NCBI GenBank assembly: GCA_963575745.1
Contig: CAUYUJ010003549.1
Coordinates: 10,001 to 74,000 of the forward strand
DNA: 64,000 bases
Direction: 5' to 3'
Source of the DNA: Prorocentrum cordatum
Taxonomy: Eukaryota > Sar > Dinophyceae > Prorocentrales > Prorocentraceae
Shown in pieces: positions 26,490 to 36,914 of the stretch. Position 1 is the stretch's first letter; each line of letters starts with the position of its first letter. A program made the translations under genes and the position numbers. The notes beneath the pieces were generated by a model, which was not told the origin of the DNA, did no database searches, and was given only the letters and a program-made list of their open reading frames with translations.

Positions 26490-28627
26490 TCCCGAGTCCC
26501 TCCCCCCCCCCGCGCCACTGCGGCGGCCGCCCGGGTGGGCAGCCGCGCTCGCAGCGCCGCCGCGGCGCCCTCCAGGCAGGCCGCCTGCGCGCCGCCGCCG
26601 CCCGCGGGCGCGGCCGGCAGCAGCAGCTCGCCCTCCTGCGCGGGCACTGGCCATCGCTCGGACGTTCATTCCCTGCGTTTTTTTCGGTTACGTGCGTGGT
26701 TTTTTCGCCAAATGATCAGGGATGCTCCTCGATGGTCCTCGCCGAAGGAAAAATGCACACGTCCGAGCGATGCCAAGGGTAGTGCTGATGTGGCGGCGCG
26801 CGGGGGGGGGGGGGGGGCGCAGGGGGAGGGGGGAAAGCTTCTTAGAGGGAGGCTGCTTCTCAGAAGGCGCCGGCCTTGCATCTACAGGCAAGGACCGCGC
26901 CTGCCAGGAAGCAGGGGTGCTTCTGGGAAGCCATCCTCCCTCCCAATAGACCCCTCTGCGCGTGGCCGGTTGATATCCATATCCAATGCGTCCTAGACTT
27001 TCTTGGAAGGGACACCGCAAGGCCGAGGCGCACTGAGTTTGGGCTAAAAGCGGGCCTCTGGGGGCTAAAATTTTACCCCTGTCTGGTGCGCCTCGGGTCT
27101 CGTGAAGGAAACCCGGAATTCCTAGCCTGCAGTGGATATGGACACAAGTCTTGCCTGCATCCTGGCTCGACTCTCGCCAGCCCACGGCCCTCAGGAGCTG
27201 CTCGGCACCCGCCACGGAGAACACCTTGGCCGCCAGGGCCTTGTTCGTGCGGGAGAGCCGCCTGAACTTGGGCTCCGACGGCTGCTCCAGGACGTTCTCC
27301 AGCACGCGCAGCAGCGTGCGGTAGCATGCCTCCTTGGAGGCGCGCGGATTTCTTGGATCCGCGCTGGACACCCATCCATCCTGGACGCGCGGAGTGCGCC
27401 AGGGGCGCTGCCAAGGGGGGCCCAGTGTGGATCCAAGAAATCCTCGCAGAGCGCCGAATGCCTGTACTTATGTCGCTGTTTCTCCTTCGGCGTCTGGACC
27501 TCTGCCCCCGCAGACTCAATCGCCCAGGGGGGCGCGAAGGGGTAGGGGCAGAGGCGGGGCCAGACGGAAACCGAAAAAAAAACGGCACATGCAAGAGGGA
27601 AGCCTGAGCACCCAGCTGGGTCTGTTTCTCGACCCCACCTTGGGAGAACCCCCCCCCTCTGAACGAACCTCCGATCCTGGACCTCTGCCCCCGCGGACTC
27701 CATCTGCAGGAGGCTCCCGGCCACCGCCTCCGCGCTCGCCGCGCTCACCGGCGCGGGCGGCCCGCCCCCTCCCGCCGCGGGGGCACGAGCTGGCGCCCCC
27801 TGCGAGCACGCCCCGGCGGGCGGCGAGGGCCGCTGCGGCTGCGCTTCCGGGCCGCTGCTCGGCGCGGCCCCGGCCGGCGCGGCGGCTGGCGCCGATGGCG
27901 CGAGGCCCTGCTGACTACCTACCAGGCCACGCCGACCCAACCCGAAGACCCGAAGCTGACCCGAATTTCGGGTTGGGGGGGGGTGCGGGTTCCACGTGTT
28001 TTTTTGTCCAGTGTTCCCCGACCCCCCCACACTGGAAATCGAGGACACATTTGGGCCTGCGGGTTGGGTTGCGGTGGTTTGGTGGGTGGTGACCTGCAGC
28101 CTGTCCAGGAAGTCGGCGCGGCCCCGCGCCACGCCGCCCGCGCCGCCGCCAGAGCCGGCGGCACGGCCGCCGGGCCCCGGCCGCGGCGAGCGGCAGGGGT
28201 GCAGGTCCTCGAAGCGGTGCCTCACGCACACGCGCGCGCGGCAGGCGGGGCAGACGACGGAGTTGCTGTCGGTGAGGGCCTTGCCACACCCCACGGCAGG
28301 GCAGCGGGGCGCGCTCGGCGCCGGCGGCGAGCCCTGGCAGCAGGCCTCGTGCTGCAGCCAGGCGGCGTCCGCCGCTCCTGGGCCAGCGACGTATCGCACG
28401 GTGGCCCTGCAGAGCGGGCAAACCAGCGCCCGAGCCCCGTCCTTCGAAGCCTCGGCGGCCGCATCGAACTTTGGGCACGCGTGAGCCTGCGGCGTGGCGT
28501 GCGACAGGCAAAACTTGCCGTCGCATCGCTCGCAAGCAAACGGCAGGAAATCCCGCTGGCCACAGTGCGCGAACTCGCACGCCGCACCCACCAGAGAGAA
28601 GCCGTCCTCGTCCCGGAAATCGCCCAT
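26490..28627 (-). CDS. AN1 zinc-finger (ZFAND2-like) protein with PUB domain, five exons
   Basis: Starts at the ATG at 28627 (GCCGCAATGG). Exon 1 (28627-28094, 178 codons) encodes two AN1 zinc fingers: CEFAHCGQRDFLPFACERC followed by FC..H…H.C, and CPAVGCGKAL…CPACRARVC..H…H.C, separated by a VCPLCRATV…H…CC linker. This is the ZFAND2/AIRAP arrangement. Exon 2 (27910-27677) is an Ala/Pro linker. Exon 3 (27493-27443) is 17 codons. Exon 4 (27332-27155) has the PUB core: LLRVLENVLEQPSEPKFRRL, then NKALAAKVF and GAEQLLRAVGW. Exon 5 (from 26646) continues QEGELLLPAAPAGG, matching the end of a PUB fold. ZFAND2 proteins and PUB domains both act with Cdc48/p97 and the proteasome, so a role in stress-linked protein degradation is likely. 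Exon 1 and the PUB core are clear; splice sites are my inference and use GT, GA, GA and GC donors. The 3' end was not found. Confidence 0.82.
26650..26774 (-). mobile_element. MITE-A copy 6, at the 3' end of intron 4
   Basis: Inverted ends GCCATCGCTCGGACGT / ACGTCCGAGCGATGCC. In minus orientation it ends GATGGCCAG, and this CAG is the acceptor before exon 5 (26646) of the AN1/PUB gene. Confidence 0.88.
26969..27146. mobile_element. Inverted-repeat element inside intron 4
   Basis: TATCCATATCCAATGC at the left pairs with TGTCCATATCCACTGC read from the right. The arms extend to CCGAGGCGCAC on both sides, about 60 bp each with gaps. There is no ORF. It begins 9 nt inside the proposed GC donor of intron 4 (27154-26647). 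Confidence 0.65.
27333..27442 (-). other. Intron 3 of the AN1/PUB gene, a TIR palindrome
   Basis: In minus orientation it starts GATTTCTTGGATCC right after a GAG codon and ends CTCCAAG. The inverted partner GGATCCAAGAAATCC lies 16 nt before the acceptor. 110 nt, GA-AG boundaries. It is related to the palindrome at 10708-10762. Confidence 0.5.
27494..27676 (-). other. Intron 2 of the AN1/PUB gene, flanked by 24-bp direct repeats
   Basis: A 24-bp direct repeat (CTGGACCTCTGCC…GACTC, one mismatch) is at 27677-27700 and 27494-27517. Removing one repeat unit plus the interior (183 nt) keeps the frame (…AEVQ then TPKEKQ…). Boundaries would be GA-AG. Confidence 0.5.
27911..28093 (-). mobile_element. 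Introner-1 copy 1, exactly intron 1 of the AN1/PUB gene
   Basis: Begins GTCACCACCCACCAAACC directly after a CAG codon and ends GTAGGTAGTCAG directly before CAG-GGC. 183 nt, so the frame stays open through it. Imperfect inverted ends of about 33 bp (TCACCACCCACCA…ACCCAACCCG against TGACTACCTACCA…ACCCAACCCG) are also present in copy 2 at 26143-26325. A CAG triplet at both sides may be a 3-bp target duplication. Confidence 0.75.
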
Positions 28628-28694
28628 TGCGGCGGGGGAGCCAACGGCCCCAGCTCGAGCCCAGTCGCGCTGTCCTCGCCGACAGTGAGGCGCC

Positions 28695-28915
28695 GTCAGT
28701 GAGGAGGAAGGAGGAGGAGGAGGAGGAGGAGGAGGAGGAGGAGGAGGAGGAGGAGGAGGGAGGAGGAAGGAGGAGGAGGAGGAGGAGGAGGAGGAGGAGG
28801 AGGAGGAGGAGGAGGCGGAGGAGGAGGAGCGAGGAGGAGGAGGAGGAGGAGGGAGGAGGAGGAGGAGGAGGAGGAGGAGGATGAGGAGGAGGAGGAGGAG
28901 GAGGCGGCGTAGGCC
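28695..28915 (+). repeat. (GGA)n array upstream of the AN1/PUB start codon
   Basis: 220 bp of GGA triplets; on the gene's strand it reads as TCC, 70 nt before the ATG. It makes the gene frame falsely open upstream to 29221. Confidence 0.95.
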
Positions 28916-29444
28916 TCGTGGTTTACCACACAGCACCCGCAGGCATCTGGGCATCCGTGAGGAGCAGTAGGAGGAGGATGGAGAGCACGATAGGTTCGTG
29001 TCGTGCCGGCTTCGGCGCTGGCTCCTGACACCGCGGGGATCGTTCAACCTCGAATGATGGGTCCGAGCTGCACGCTCGGCACGCAAGGGCAGCGCGCGGC
29101 CGCGGCGCCCGCCGCCCGCCGTCGGGCGGCCGTGGGCTGGTGCCCGTGGGTCGCCGCAGCGCTGGCCTCCAGGAGGGGCCCTGGAGGCCAGCAAGAGCGC
29201 GAGGACCCTCCTCTGCGGCACCGACAGGCGGCCCCTCCCACTCTCGCCGGCGGCGCGCGACGCCGACGACCGCGGAGGGCGTCAGCACACCAGGGCGCAC
29301 CTTATCCGAGCGCAAGGACGGACCGGCGGCTGCGTCGAAACCGCTAGCAGGCGCGAGTCACACGAACGCGAGGGGACACCGGGGGAGGTGGAGCAGTCCT
29401 CAGGGGACAAACGGGACAGGATTCCCGGTCTTCGCTTCTCTGCT

Positions 29445-29590
29445 GGTTTCGGGTTTCGCCTGCCGTCGGTTCTGGGTTTGCTCCTTGAAGATTCTGGGTT
29501 GCAATTCCTGGTTCCGGGTTTCGGCTGGGCCGATTCTGGGTTTCGCCTCGTTCTGGGTTCTGGGTTTCGCCTCAAACAATTCCGGGGTTC
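29445..29590 (+). repeat. Degenerate TTCTGGGTTTCG minisatellite
   Basis: The 12-bp word recurs about ten times with variation. 29600-30780 beyond it shows no assignable feature. Confidence 0.75.
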
Positions 29591-30779
29591 ACGCTCTGAC
29601 CAGAGTAGGCCTCAAGGGACAGACGAGACAGGAGTGGCAGTGGGCGATCATGTCGCCCTCGGGGAAACCGAAATGGCAGCAGAAAGCCGAAACGGCAGCG
29701 GCTCGGGGTCCGACTCCCTGGGTAAGTCCTTGGGAGAAGCGCCGCCTAGTCGCACTCCACCCAGGCCAGCGCTCCCCCACAACTCCCACGATGTGAGGCA
29801 GGAAGCCAAGAGGAATCAAGCAATTTGTTGTTCATCGCGATTTCAAGAGAACTGGGGTGGAGGAAAGCCTGACGGGAGGTGGCGATGGCAGCGCGCTATA
29901 TCGTTGGTTTGCAAATTGCCTGGGCGGCCTCTCGCAAGTCCTGTCGGCCTGCACAACGCGAAGCAGTCCCGAAACGTGCATAGATGTCCCATCTTGGAGA
30001 CCCGCTGGTGTGAGGGGCGAAAAGTTGGGCGATCCCGCACGGCTGCTTCGCGCAGCTTGCGCTCCATGAGCGTTTGAGGAATCCGACCAGCGGGAGAAAG
30101 AGCAACCACAATTTTTTGCTACCGACCGATTCTGCTGCCACGAGAGTGAACGCGTACGCCGCGAGTCGTTACGCGCTCGAGGCTCCCAAGACAAGCAAGC
30201 AAGGGGGGGGCATACGTCCTACGCTTGTGGAATTCGAGGCATCGCACTTCCCAAAAGTGCCGGGTGGAGGCTGAAATAATTCGTGGGCGTGGCAAATTTA
30301 TTATTGCAAGGCCAAGTGTAACGTCGGAAACATATGAACGTGTAGCCTAGGACTGAAACTGATGTGCCGCTGTTGAGCATTACTGACACGCTAGCTTGAT
30401 AATCGGCATTGGAAACGTTATTCGAACGGTATAATTTATTTGAAACTCACTCGGTCCAGGCAACTCTTCGGTGGCCCCATGGCCAGCGTGCACGACTGAG
30501 TGCTTGGCTACCGACGGGGCCAAGACTCCACCACGCAGGAATCCCACCAGCCCTCTGGGTTTAAGTGGTTAAAAGGGTTTCCTCTTCAATCTTCCCTATT
30601 CACCTCAGACAAGGGTTTACCCCTCCCCCTTACGTACCCCCTCCCCCTCGGTTTGGAGGGGTGTTCCAGGATGCATTGTGGGGTTAAAGATGGCATCGGC
30701 CAGGAAGCCAACATCATTGATTTTACGAAATGTTTGCCACATGTTGGCCTCCTGGAGGGGGGCCGTGATTGAATACGGC

Positions 30780-31620
30780 CCGTCCTTTGATCGAGCCCCT
30801 CTGAGATGGCCCCAAGATGGCCCCTGAGGCTCCCAAAGGTGCCCAAAGGCGGCCCCAAGAGGTGCCCAGGAGGCCCCGAGAGGTCCTAAGAGGCCCCCAA
30901 GATGCCTCCACAAGGCTCCCAAGAGACCCCCAAGAGGCCCCCAGAGGCCCCCCCAGGGGCACCCAAGACGACCAAGAGGCCTCGGCGAGAAGGCCACAAT
31001 CATTGCTTGTATCAGAGTTTTGGTCACATGTTGTCCTCTTGGGGGGGGGGCCTACGTAATGAAGGAGCCCCCCTCCTTTGATCGATTTCCTCGAAGACTA
31101 GCCCCAAGATGGCCCCCAAAACTCCTAAGGGTGCCCGAAGACGGCCTCAAGAGGCGCCCAGGAGGCCCAGATAGGCCCCCAAGATGCCCCCAAGATGAGG
31201 CTCCCGAGAGGCCCCCCAGAGGTACCCAAGACGCCCCAAGAGGCTTCGGCGAGAAGCCCACAAGCATTGGCTTCACTAGAAAGTTTTGGCCACAATTTGG
31301 TCTCCTGGGGGGACCCTACTGCAACACGGTCCATCCTGGGGGAGGGGACCCTCATGAAGGAGCCCCCCTCCTTTGATCGATCTCCTCCAAGATGCCCCCC
31401 CAGGGCTCCCAAGGATGCCCCAAGACGGCCTCGAGAGGTGCCCATGAGCCCCAAGAGGCCCCCAAGACGCCCACAAGATGCCCCCCGAGGCCCCCAAAGA
31501 GACACCCACGAGGCCCCACATTCCCCAAAGGCCCCCAGGACGCCCCAGAAGGCCACCCGGGACTGCCAAGAGACCCTCGAGAAACCCCAAGTGGACTCGA
31601 AACATGCATCCAAGATGCGT
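30780..31620 (+). repeat. CCCAAGAGGC-type repeat block 1, three sub-units
   Basis: Runs of CCCAAGAGGCCCC/CCCAAGATGGCCCC words, arranged in three larger units of about 270 bp, each starting with GAGCCCC…CTTTGATCGA (30780, 31065, 31365) and ending with AAGTTTTGG/GAGTTTTGGTCACA. Related blocks are at 35690-35850, 40240-40870 and 62460-63890. The open frames on both strands are compositional. Confidence 0.8.
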
Positions 31621-31639
31621 CTGGCCTTTCTGCTCTCCC

Positions 31640-31758
31640 TCCTCCTCCTCCTCCTCCTCTTCCTCCTCTCCTCCTCCTCCTCTTCCTCCTCCCCTTCCTC
31701 CTCCTCCTCCTTTCCTCCTTTCCTCCTTTCCTCCTCCTCCTCCTCCTCCTCCTCCTCC

Positions 31759-31802
<44 letters not shown>

Positions 31803-31862
31803 ATCAGCATCAGCATCAGCATCAGGCATCTTCATCATCATCATCAATCATCATCTCATCAT

Positions 31863-31893
<31 letters not shown>

Positions 31894-31954
31894 AGCACAG
31901 CAGCAGCATCAGCATCAGCATCAGCATCAGCATCAGCATCAGCATCAGCATCAG

Positions 31955-31996
<42 letters not shown>

Positions 31997-32275
31997 TCTC
32001 CTCTTCCTCCTCCTCCTCCTCTTCCTGATCCGCCTACTCCTCTTCCTTCCTCCTCCCTCCTCCCCCTTCCCTGCTCCCTCCTCCTCCTCCTCCTGCTCAT
32101 CCGTTTCCTCTTCCTCCTCATCCTCCTCATCATCATCCTCCTGCTCCTCCTCTTGCTTCTCCGTTTCCTCTTCCTCCTCCTCCTCCTCCTCCTTCGCCTC
32201 CTCCTCCTCCCTCCCCTCCTCCCCTCCCTCCCTCCCTCCCTCCCTCCCTCCCTCCTTCTCCTCTCTTCATCCTCT
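31640..32275 (+). repeat. TCC - (CAT/CAG)n - TCC compound array
   Basis: TCC at 31640-31760, mixed ATC/AGC triplets at 31761-31992, then TCC and CCCT to 32275. Confidence 0.95.
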
Positions 32276-32277
32276 TC

Positions 32278-32405
32278 CTCTTGGGGTATGACGTCTTACC
32301 CAGCCCTTTATTCCACTGCATGACCCTCCACATGCCTGATCAGGGCAACTCGTCTGGGCATAGTTTCTGATGGGCTGGTGGAGTTACGCGAAGCGTCTAG
32401 AGTCC
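32278..32405 (+). repeat. Post-TCC short repeat P, copy 1
   Basis: Landmarks GACGTCTTACCCAGCCC, TATTCCACTGCATG, GATCAGGGCAACTCG, CTGGGCAT and ACGCGAAGCGTCTAGAG. About 125 bp, no ORF. Other copies at 35441, 40982 and 42593 also begin right after a pyrimidine array; isolated 3' fragments lie at 36258-36305 and 48905-48950. Confidence 0.8.
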
Positions 32406-32539
32406 GTTCTCGGAGGGACATGGGGATACAGAAGAAAACAAAGAGGATAACAACAGGGATAATGCTATAAGATGATTCGCCACGTTATTGAGGGTCCCAG
32501 TGGTCCCCCGGGCAGTACAGCAGTGGATGAGGAAACGAG

Positions 32540-32588
32540 GGGCAAGAGGAGGAGGAGGAGGAGGAGGAGGAGGAGGAGGAGGAGGAGA
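32540..32588 (+). repeat. (GGA)n array
   Basis: Short pure triplet tract. 32590-33430 is lower-GC unique DNA with no recognisable gene. Confidence 0.85.
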
Positions 32589-33430
32589 ACGAACACGAAG
32601 ACAAGAGGATTAGCATCCAATGTATGTCGATGGGCTCTGCGTGACCCAGACAGTTCGGAAGGGTAGGCAAAGGAGGAGCACACCAGTGAGGGAAGGCCGA
32701 CAAAAGGATCTGAAGGGGCAAGATGGAGCATAGCGCATAACATCAAGGAGGAAGGAGGTGGGATGCATGGGAGAAGAGAGCAAGAGGAGGCGGGGCAGGA
32801 GAGGGAGTAGGAACAGAAAAAAACTGGAGGGAAGATACATCGGAGTGGGAGCACCAATATGATAATGACGATACAGAAAAGGAGCAGGATGAGGAATGCG
32901 GAGTAGGAGGGATGATGTCATGGAGAGTGGGCGCAACATATGCGACTTAACTTGTGCATGCGACATATTGTGTGCAACGTGCGTGATGGAACTTATTCCG
33001 TGCAGCCCATGAGATCCGATGAGGAGTAACTTTTGGCATGCAGCATGTGGAAATGTAACGTTCGGGGTGAACCTCCTGGGCAACATCGTAAGGGGTGCAG
33101 CAGATGGGATACAACTGACGGCATGCAACTGATGTGCATCACAGCACAACTTGGGGCGAAAACCAAGGGATGGATCTTGTGGGGTGCCAAATTTGGGTAT
33201 GACATACCTGAGCGTACACATTCACATGGGTGCTTCTTATGGGTGCGGCTTATGGACGCAATATGTTAGCTGCAACTGATAGGATCTGGCGACGGCGACG
33301 GCCATACGTGCATGACACCACTCCCGCTTGCTTCCGAAATATATGAAAGTGAACCTTAGTGTAAACACCATCCGCGAACCAACCAGAGGCTACAGCAGAA
33401 AGTTTGGAGGTTCTGGGCCCAGGACTAGCT

Positions 33431-33620
33431 CTGGTCATAGAGGCCTCCTAGATGGGGTCGGAGTAGATGCGGTCGGACAGTCGCGCCGCATCGCCGATAC
33501 ATCGGCAATGCATCGGCAATGCATCGGCGATGCATCGGCGATGCACCAGCGATGCATCGTCGACGTGGGCCCGACCCCAAGTAACTCCGACCCCATCTGG
33601 GAGGCCTGGAGATCAAATGC
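33431..33620. mobile_element. Fold-back element F, copy 1, with GATGCATCGGC core
   Basis: AGGCCTCCTAGATGGGGTC at the left pairs with AGGCCTCCCAGATGGGGTC read from the right. The middle is a 12-bp minisatellite of CATCGGCGATG words (33487-33560). It has no ORF. Confidence 0.75.
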
Positions 33621-34439
33621 GGCGGACAAAACGTGTGCGCCCTTGGAGGCACGGGCGCGCCGGCAATCAAATGATGAGGCGCGGCGAGCACGCTTTCAAC
33701 TCGGGTGGCCGACCCCGCTCTGATCACAGGCCATGCTTCCCGTTATGCCTTCTCCTCTCCCCTCGCCTTCCGGGGGTCCAGGAGTGGGGAAAACAAGGGA
33801 GGAACGGTTGGGGGAGATGGGATGGCGGGCGGAGAGAAAAAAAAAGAGAAGAAGAAGAAATGCAATCATGGTGCGCAGAGGGGGGCCTTCCGAGCATATC
33901 ACTCATGTGTCTCCATAGTGGGACAGGGTCTAGATCAAATGGGCGTATCAAGGAAAACTAGCAAAGAACGACTGTCCCCCCTGAAACAAACTGCCGTAAG
34001 GACACGTGACATATTATGTTTAATATTTCAGCAACGGGCCGCATCAATATCAAGAGCGCGGCGGCTGACCGTTCTGAACACAGCGGCGCACGCGAACTCA
34101 TATTTGTATGTATGTTCGGCTAGAAACGATTGCAACAAGGCCGGTAATCAGAAACCAACTGCTCCAATAACGAAGGCGAGCATGAACGCGCAACTCACGT
34201 TCACACTTTGCTCTCAACCGTGACACCAAGCGGGAATCGCAACTAGTCAGCCCTGGCATGACTTGCAGTGAGTCTAAGAGACATACAACCGAAGAAATGA
34301 CGGCGAGATCCCCACCCGGGTGCAGTTCGAGATTGCGGCGTTGGCGGGCCCAACATTCATCCAATACTGCAACGTGCACCTGGGAACCTGGTCTGATGCA
34401 AGCAGAAATGCTCGAGATGCCAAACGCGAGCACGGTGAC

Positions 34440-34650
34440 GTAGAGGCCTCTCAGAGAGGGTCCGAGTCGATGGGATCGGAAGATCGCGCCGCATCGCCCT
34501 GCGCATCGGCGACGTCGGCGATGCATCGGCTAAGTAGTTCTGGGTTGAGAGAATCGGGCTCCAAGTCGAGCTGCATCGCAGATGCACCGGCGATGCGGCG
34601 CGATTCTCCGACACCATGTCTACTCTGGCTCCGTTTGGGAGGACTGGATG
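34440..34650. mobile_element. Fold-back element F, copy 2
   Basis: Same order as copy 1: AGAGGCCTCTCAGAGAGGG left arm, ATCGCGCCGCATCG, GATGCATCGGC words, then CGATGCGGCGCGAT and a degraded right arm. 34730-34790 has a doubled AAGCCGCGCGCTC word. Confidence 0.65.
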
Positions 34651-34959
34651 ATAGCAAAACGGGGCTCTCGAGAGGCGCTTCTCCGGATCCGCTGGGCAAG
34701 GATAGAGCACGCTCCATTTTCGCTCTTGGCGCGGCTACCCCCCAAGCCGCGCGCTCTGAGCCCCAAGCCGCGCGCTCCAGCCGCCCGTTCTTCTTAACGA
34801 ATCAATGGCGGCTCCCGCCCCAGCTCCAGCAGACCCCGAACGGCCAACAAAGGCATCCCAAACCATCGAAGATCACTTAAATGTGTTTCTTCGATTGTTC
34901 TTTGATCTGGCTCTTGGCCCCATGTCTATTTGATCGCCTGCCTGGCCCCTTCCTAATGT

Positions 34960-35280
34960 GACGCCGACGGTGCGATTCCTTCCAGGCCCCAGGCCACGAA
35001 ACCTCCAGCCGCATCCACACGGCCATCTCTTCCCTCCGATGAGGAACCAGCTGCAGAGACGAAGAGGGGCTAACAACAAGACCGACCTCGGTTCCGACCA
35101 CAAGGCTGTGACCATCGACGTGCGGATACCGACCACAATGATAAGCAGACGACCGCGACGCGACGACGAAACACGTCAACAACTCGACGCCCTCCCACCC
35201 AATTTCGTGACCGGAGAAATCACCAACACGCAAGTTCACCATGACTACCAACGGCGTGACTTACAACCACCTCCCGACAC
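34960..35280 (+). pseudogene. Possible LINE endonuclease remnant
   Basis: One frame reads KTDLGSDHKAVTIDVRI, resembling the Ser-Asp-His box that ends an APE-type endonuclease, followed by a basic stretch and then a TCC array. Upstream endonuclease motifs are not visible, and no RT follows. The short match may be chance. Confidence 0.35.
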
Positions 35281-35304
35281 GCAAACGCTGAGCGAACACA
35301 TCCT

Positions 35305-35440
35305 TCTTCTTCTCCTCCTCCTCCTCCTCCTCCTCCTTCTCCTCCTCCCTCTTGTCCTCCTCCTCCTTCTCCTCCTCCTCACTCTTCTGCTCCTCTTCCT
35401 CCTCCTTCTTCTCCTCCAATTCCGCCTCCCTCCTCTCCCT
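35305..35440 (+). repeat. (TCC)n array
   Basis: Pyrimidine triplet array between the endonuclease remnant and repeat P copy 2. Confidence 0.92.
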
Positions 35441-35567
35441 CTTAGGGTGCGACGTCTTACCCAGCCCGTTATTCCACTGCGTTCTCTTCCACATCCCTGA
35501 TCTGGGCAACTCGTGTGGGCATCGTTTCTGAATGGGAAGGTGGGCTTGCACGAAACGTCTAGAATTT
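35441..35567 (+). repeat. Post-TCC short repeat P, copy 2
   Basis: GACGTCTTACCCAGCCC, TATTCCACTGCG, GGGCAACTCGTGTGGGCAT and ACGAAACGTCTAGAAT, followed by another short TCC run to 35635 and a short CCCAAGAGGC-like block at 35690-35850. Confidence 0.8.
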
Positions 35568-36539
35568 GTCCTCCTCCTCCTCCTCCTCAGCATCATCCTT
35601 TCCCTCCTAGTGTTCATCCTCTTCCTCCTCCTCTCATGGAAGGTTTACCAGAGATTGGGTGGGAGCGCGCTCCGCCCATTGGCTGCGCACGCCCCCCTCC
35701 CCTCTTGACGAGCATCCCCCAGGAATCTCCACGATGCCCTCGAAGGAGCCCCGAGATGCCCGCAAGCGGTCCTGGGCGAGCTCCACAAGGGGCCTCCACC
35801 GCTCCCCCGGGAGAACCCCGAGAGACCCCCCAAAAGGAGTGCTCCATCTAAAATGCCGGAGAAATGGTCTAAAGATGTTTTGAACATGATTTTCACATAT
35901 GCAATACATGTTTAACACATGTTTAGACATCTGGAAATCATTTGCCAACATGCTTCCTCTCCCTTGATCGTCCTCCACAACTCCCGTGCGTCTCCGAGTT
36001 CACCATCACGGGCCTCCTTCGCTCGCTTGCCTGTCTACGTCAGGTTCGTGTCGTGCCGACCTCGGCGTTGGTTTCTGACACCGCGGGGATCGTTCCACCT
36101 GGAACGATCGGCCGTTGCCGAGACACGTCCGAGTCGTGCCACATCGAACGATTCTCTGGGCCGCCCGCGGCGTTCAAAGAGGAACGCCGCTGTCGGGGTC
36201 GCCGCCGGTAGACAAGACAGGAACCTACGGTACGTCCCTTCTCAACGATAACTCCCCTGCGCATTGAACTTGGACGGGCTGGCTGGGATACACGAAACGT
36301 CAAGAATTTGGGTCCATCAACTCGCGCTTTACGGTCGGGAACTTTCGCTCAACGTGTCGCTGCCTCGCGAGTGGATAGAGTGTCGCTCCGCTACGCGAGG
36401 CGGGAGACTCGGAACAGCTTGGGACGGCAAACCCCGGGGACTGGGAAGTGGACAGTGTATCACGCCGAAGCGTGGTGGGCCAGAACCGGCGGAGTGACAC
36501 GCTATCCAAAAGCTCCCGACTGCAAGCCTCGGGGATAGA

Positions 36540-36830
36540 AATGAATCGGATCGGCGGGAACCAGCAGCCACGTCGGGAGAAGTGGAATCGGCGGGAATCG
36601 GCAGGCGAGTAAGGCATCCATCGACAAACCGAAAGCCAAATCGGAATCCGAAATGAGATCCAACCGAACAGGAATCGGCATCGATAGAAATCGAGTCGAA
36701 CCGAGTCGGAGGACTCGAAGTGGGCCCCGCCTGGAGAAGGAAAGGAAGAGCGCGAATGGAGTCGAACCGAGTCGGAGAAATCGAGTCGAACCGCCTGGAG
36801 AAGGAAAGGAAGAGCGCGAATGGACGCTCT
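36540..36830 (+). repeat. Tandem duplications: GGAATCGGC words and a 63-bp doubled segment
   Basis: Short GGGAATCGGC/AATCGGAAT words at 36550-36680; then CCTGGAGAAGGAAAGGAAG with GCGCGAATGGA occurs at about 36729 and again at about 36792, separated by GAGTCGAACCGAGTCGG words. Confidence 0.7.
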
Positions 36831-36914
36831 GGCCAAACAGGAGCCCGCGGCCCATCAGGGCGCAGGCGTGCCCGGCGGCGCTCGCCTCCCTTCAAGACCG
36901 CCTGCCCCTGCAAA

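Noticed and set aside
27191-29221. A single 676-codon gene covering the AN1 region
   Set aside because: The first 198 codons are TCC-array translation and the middle reads through introns that are in frame only by length; the ATG at 28627 and an exon model fit better.
30586-31376. Leu/Gly/Trp-rich minus-strand proteins in the CCCAAGAGGC blocks
   Set aside because: The same pattern appears in every block and frame; it follows the repeat word, not codon selection.
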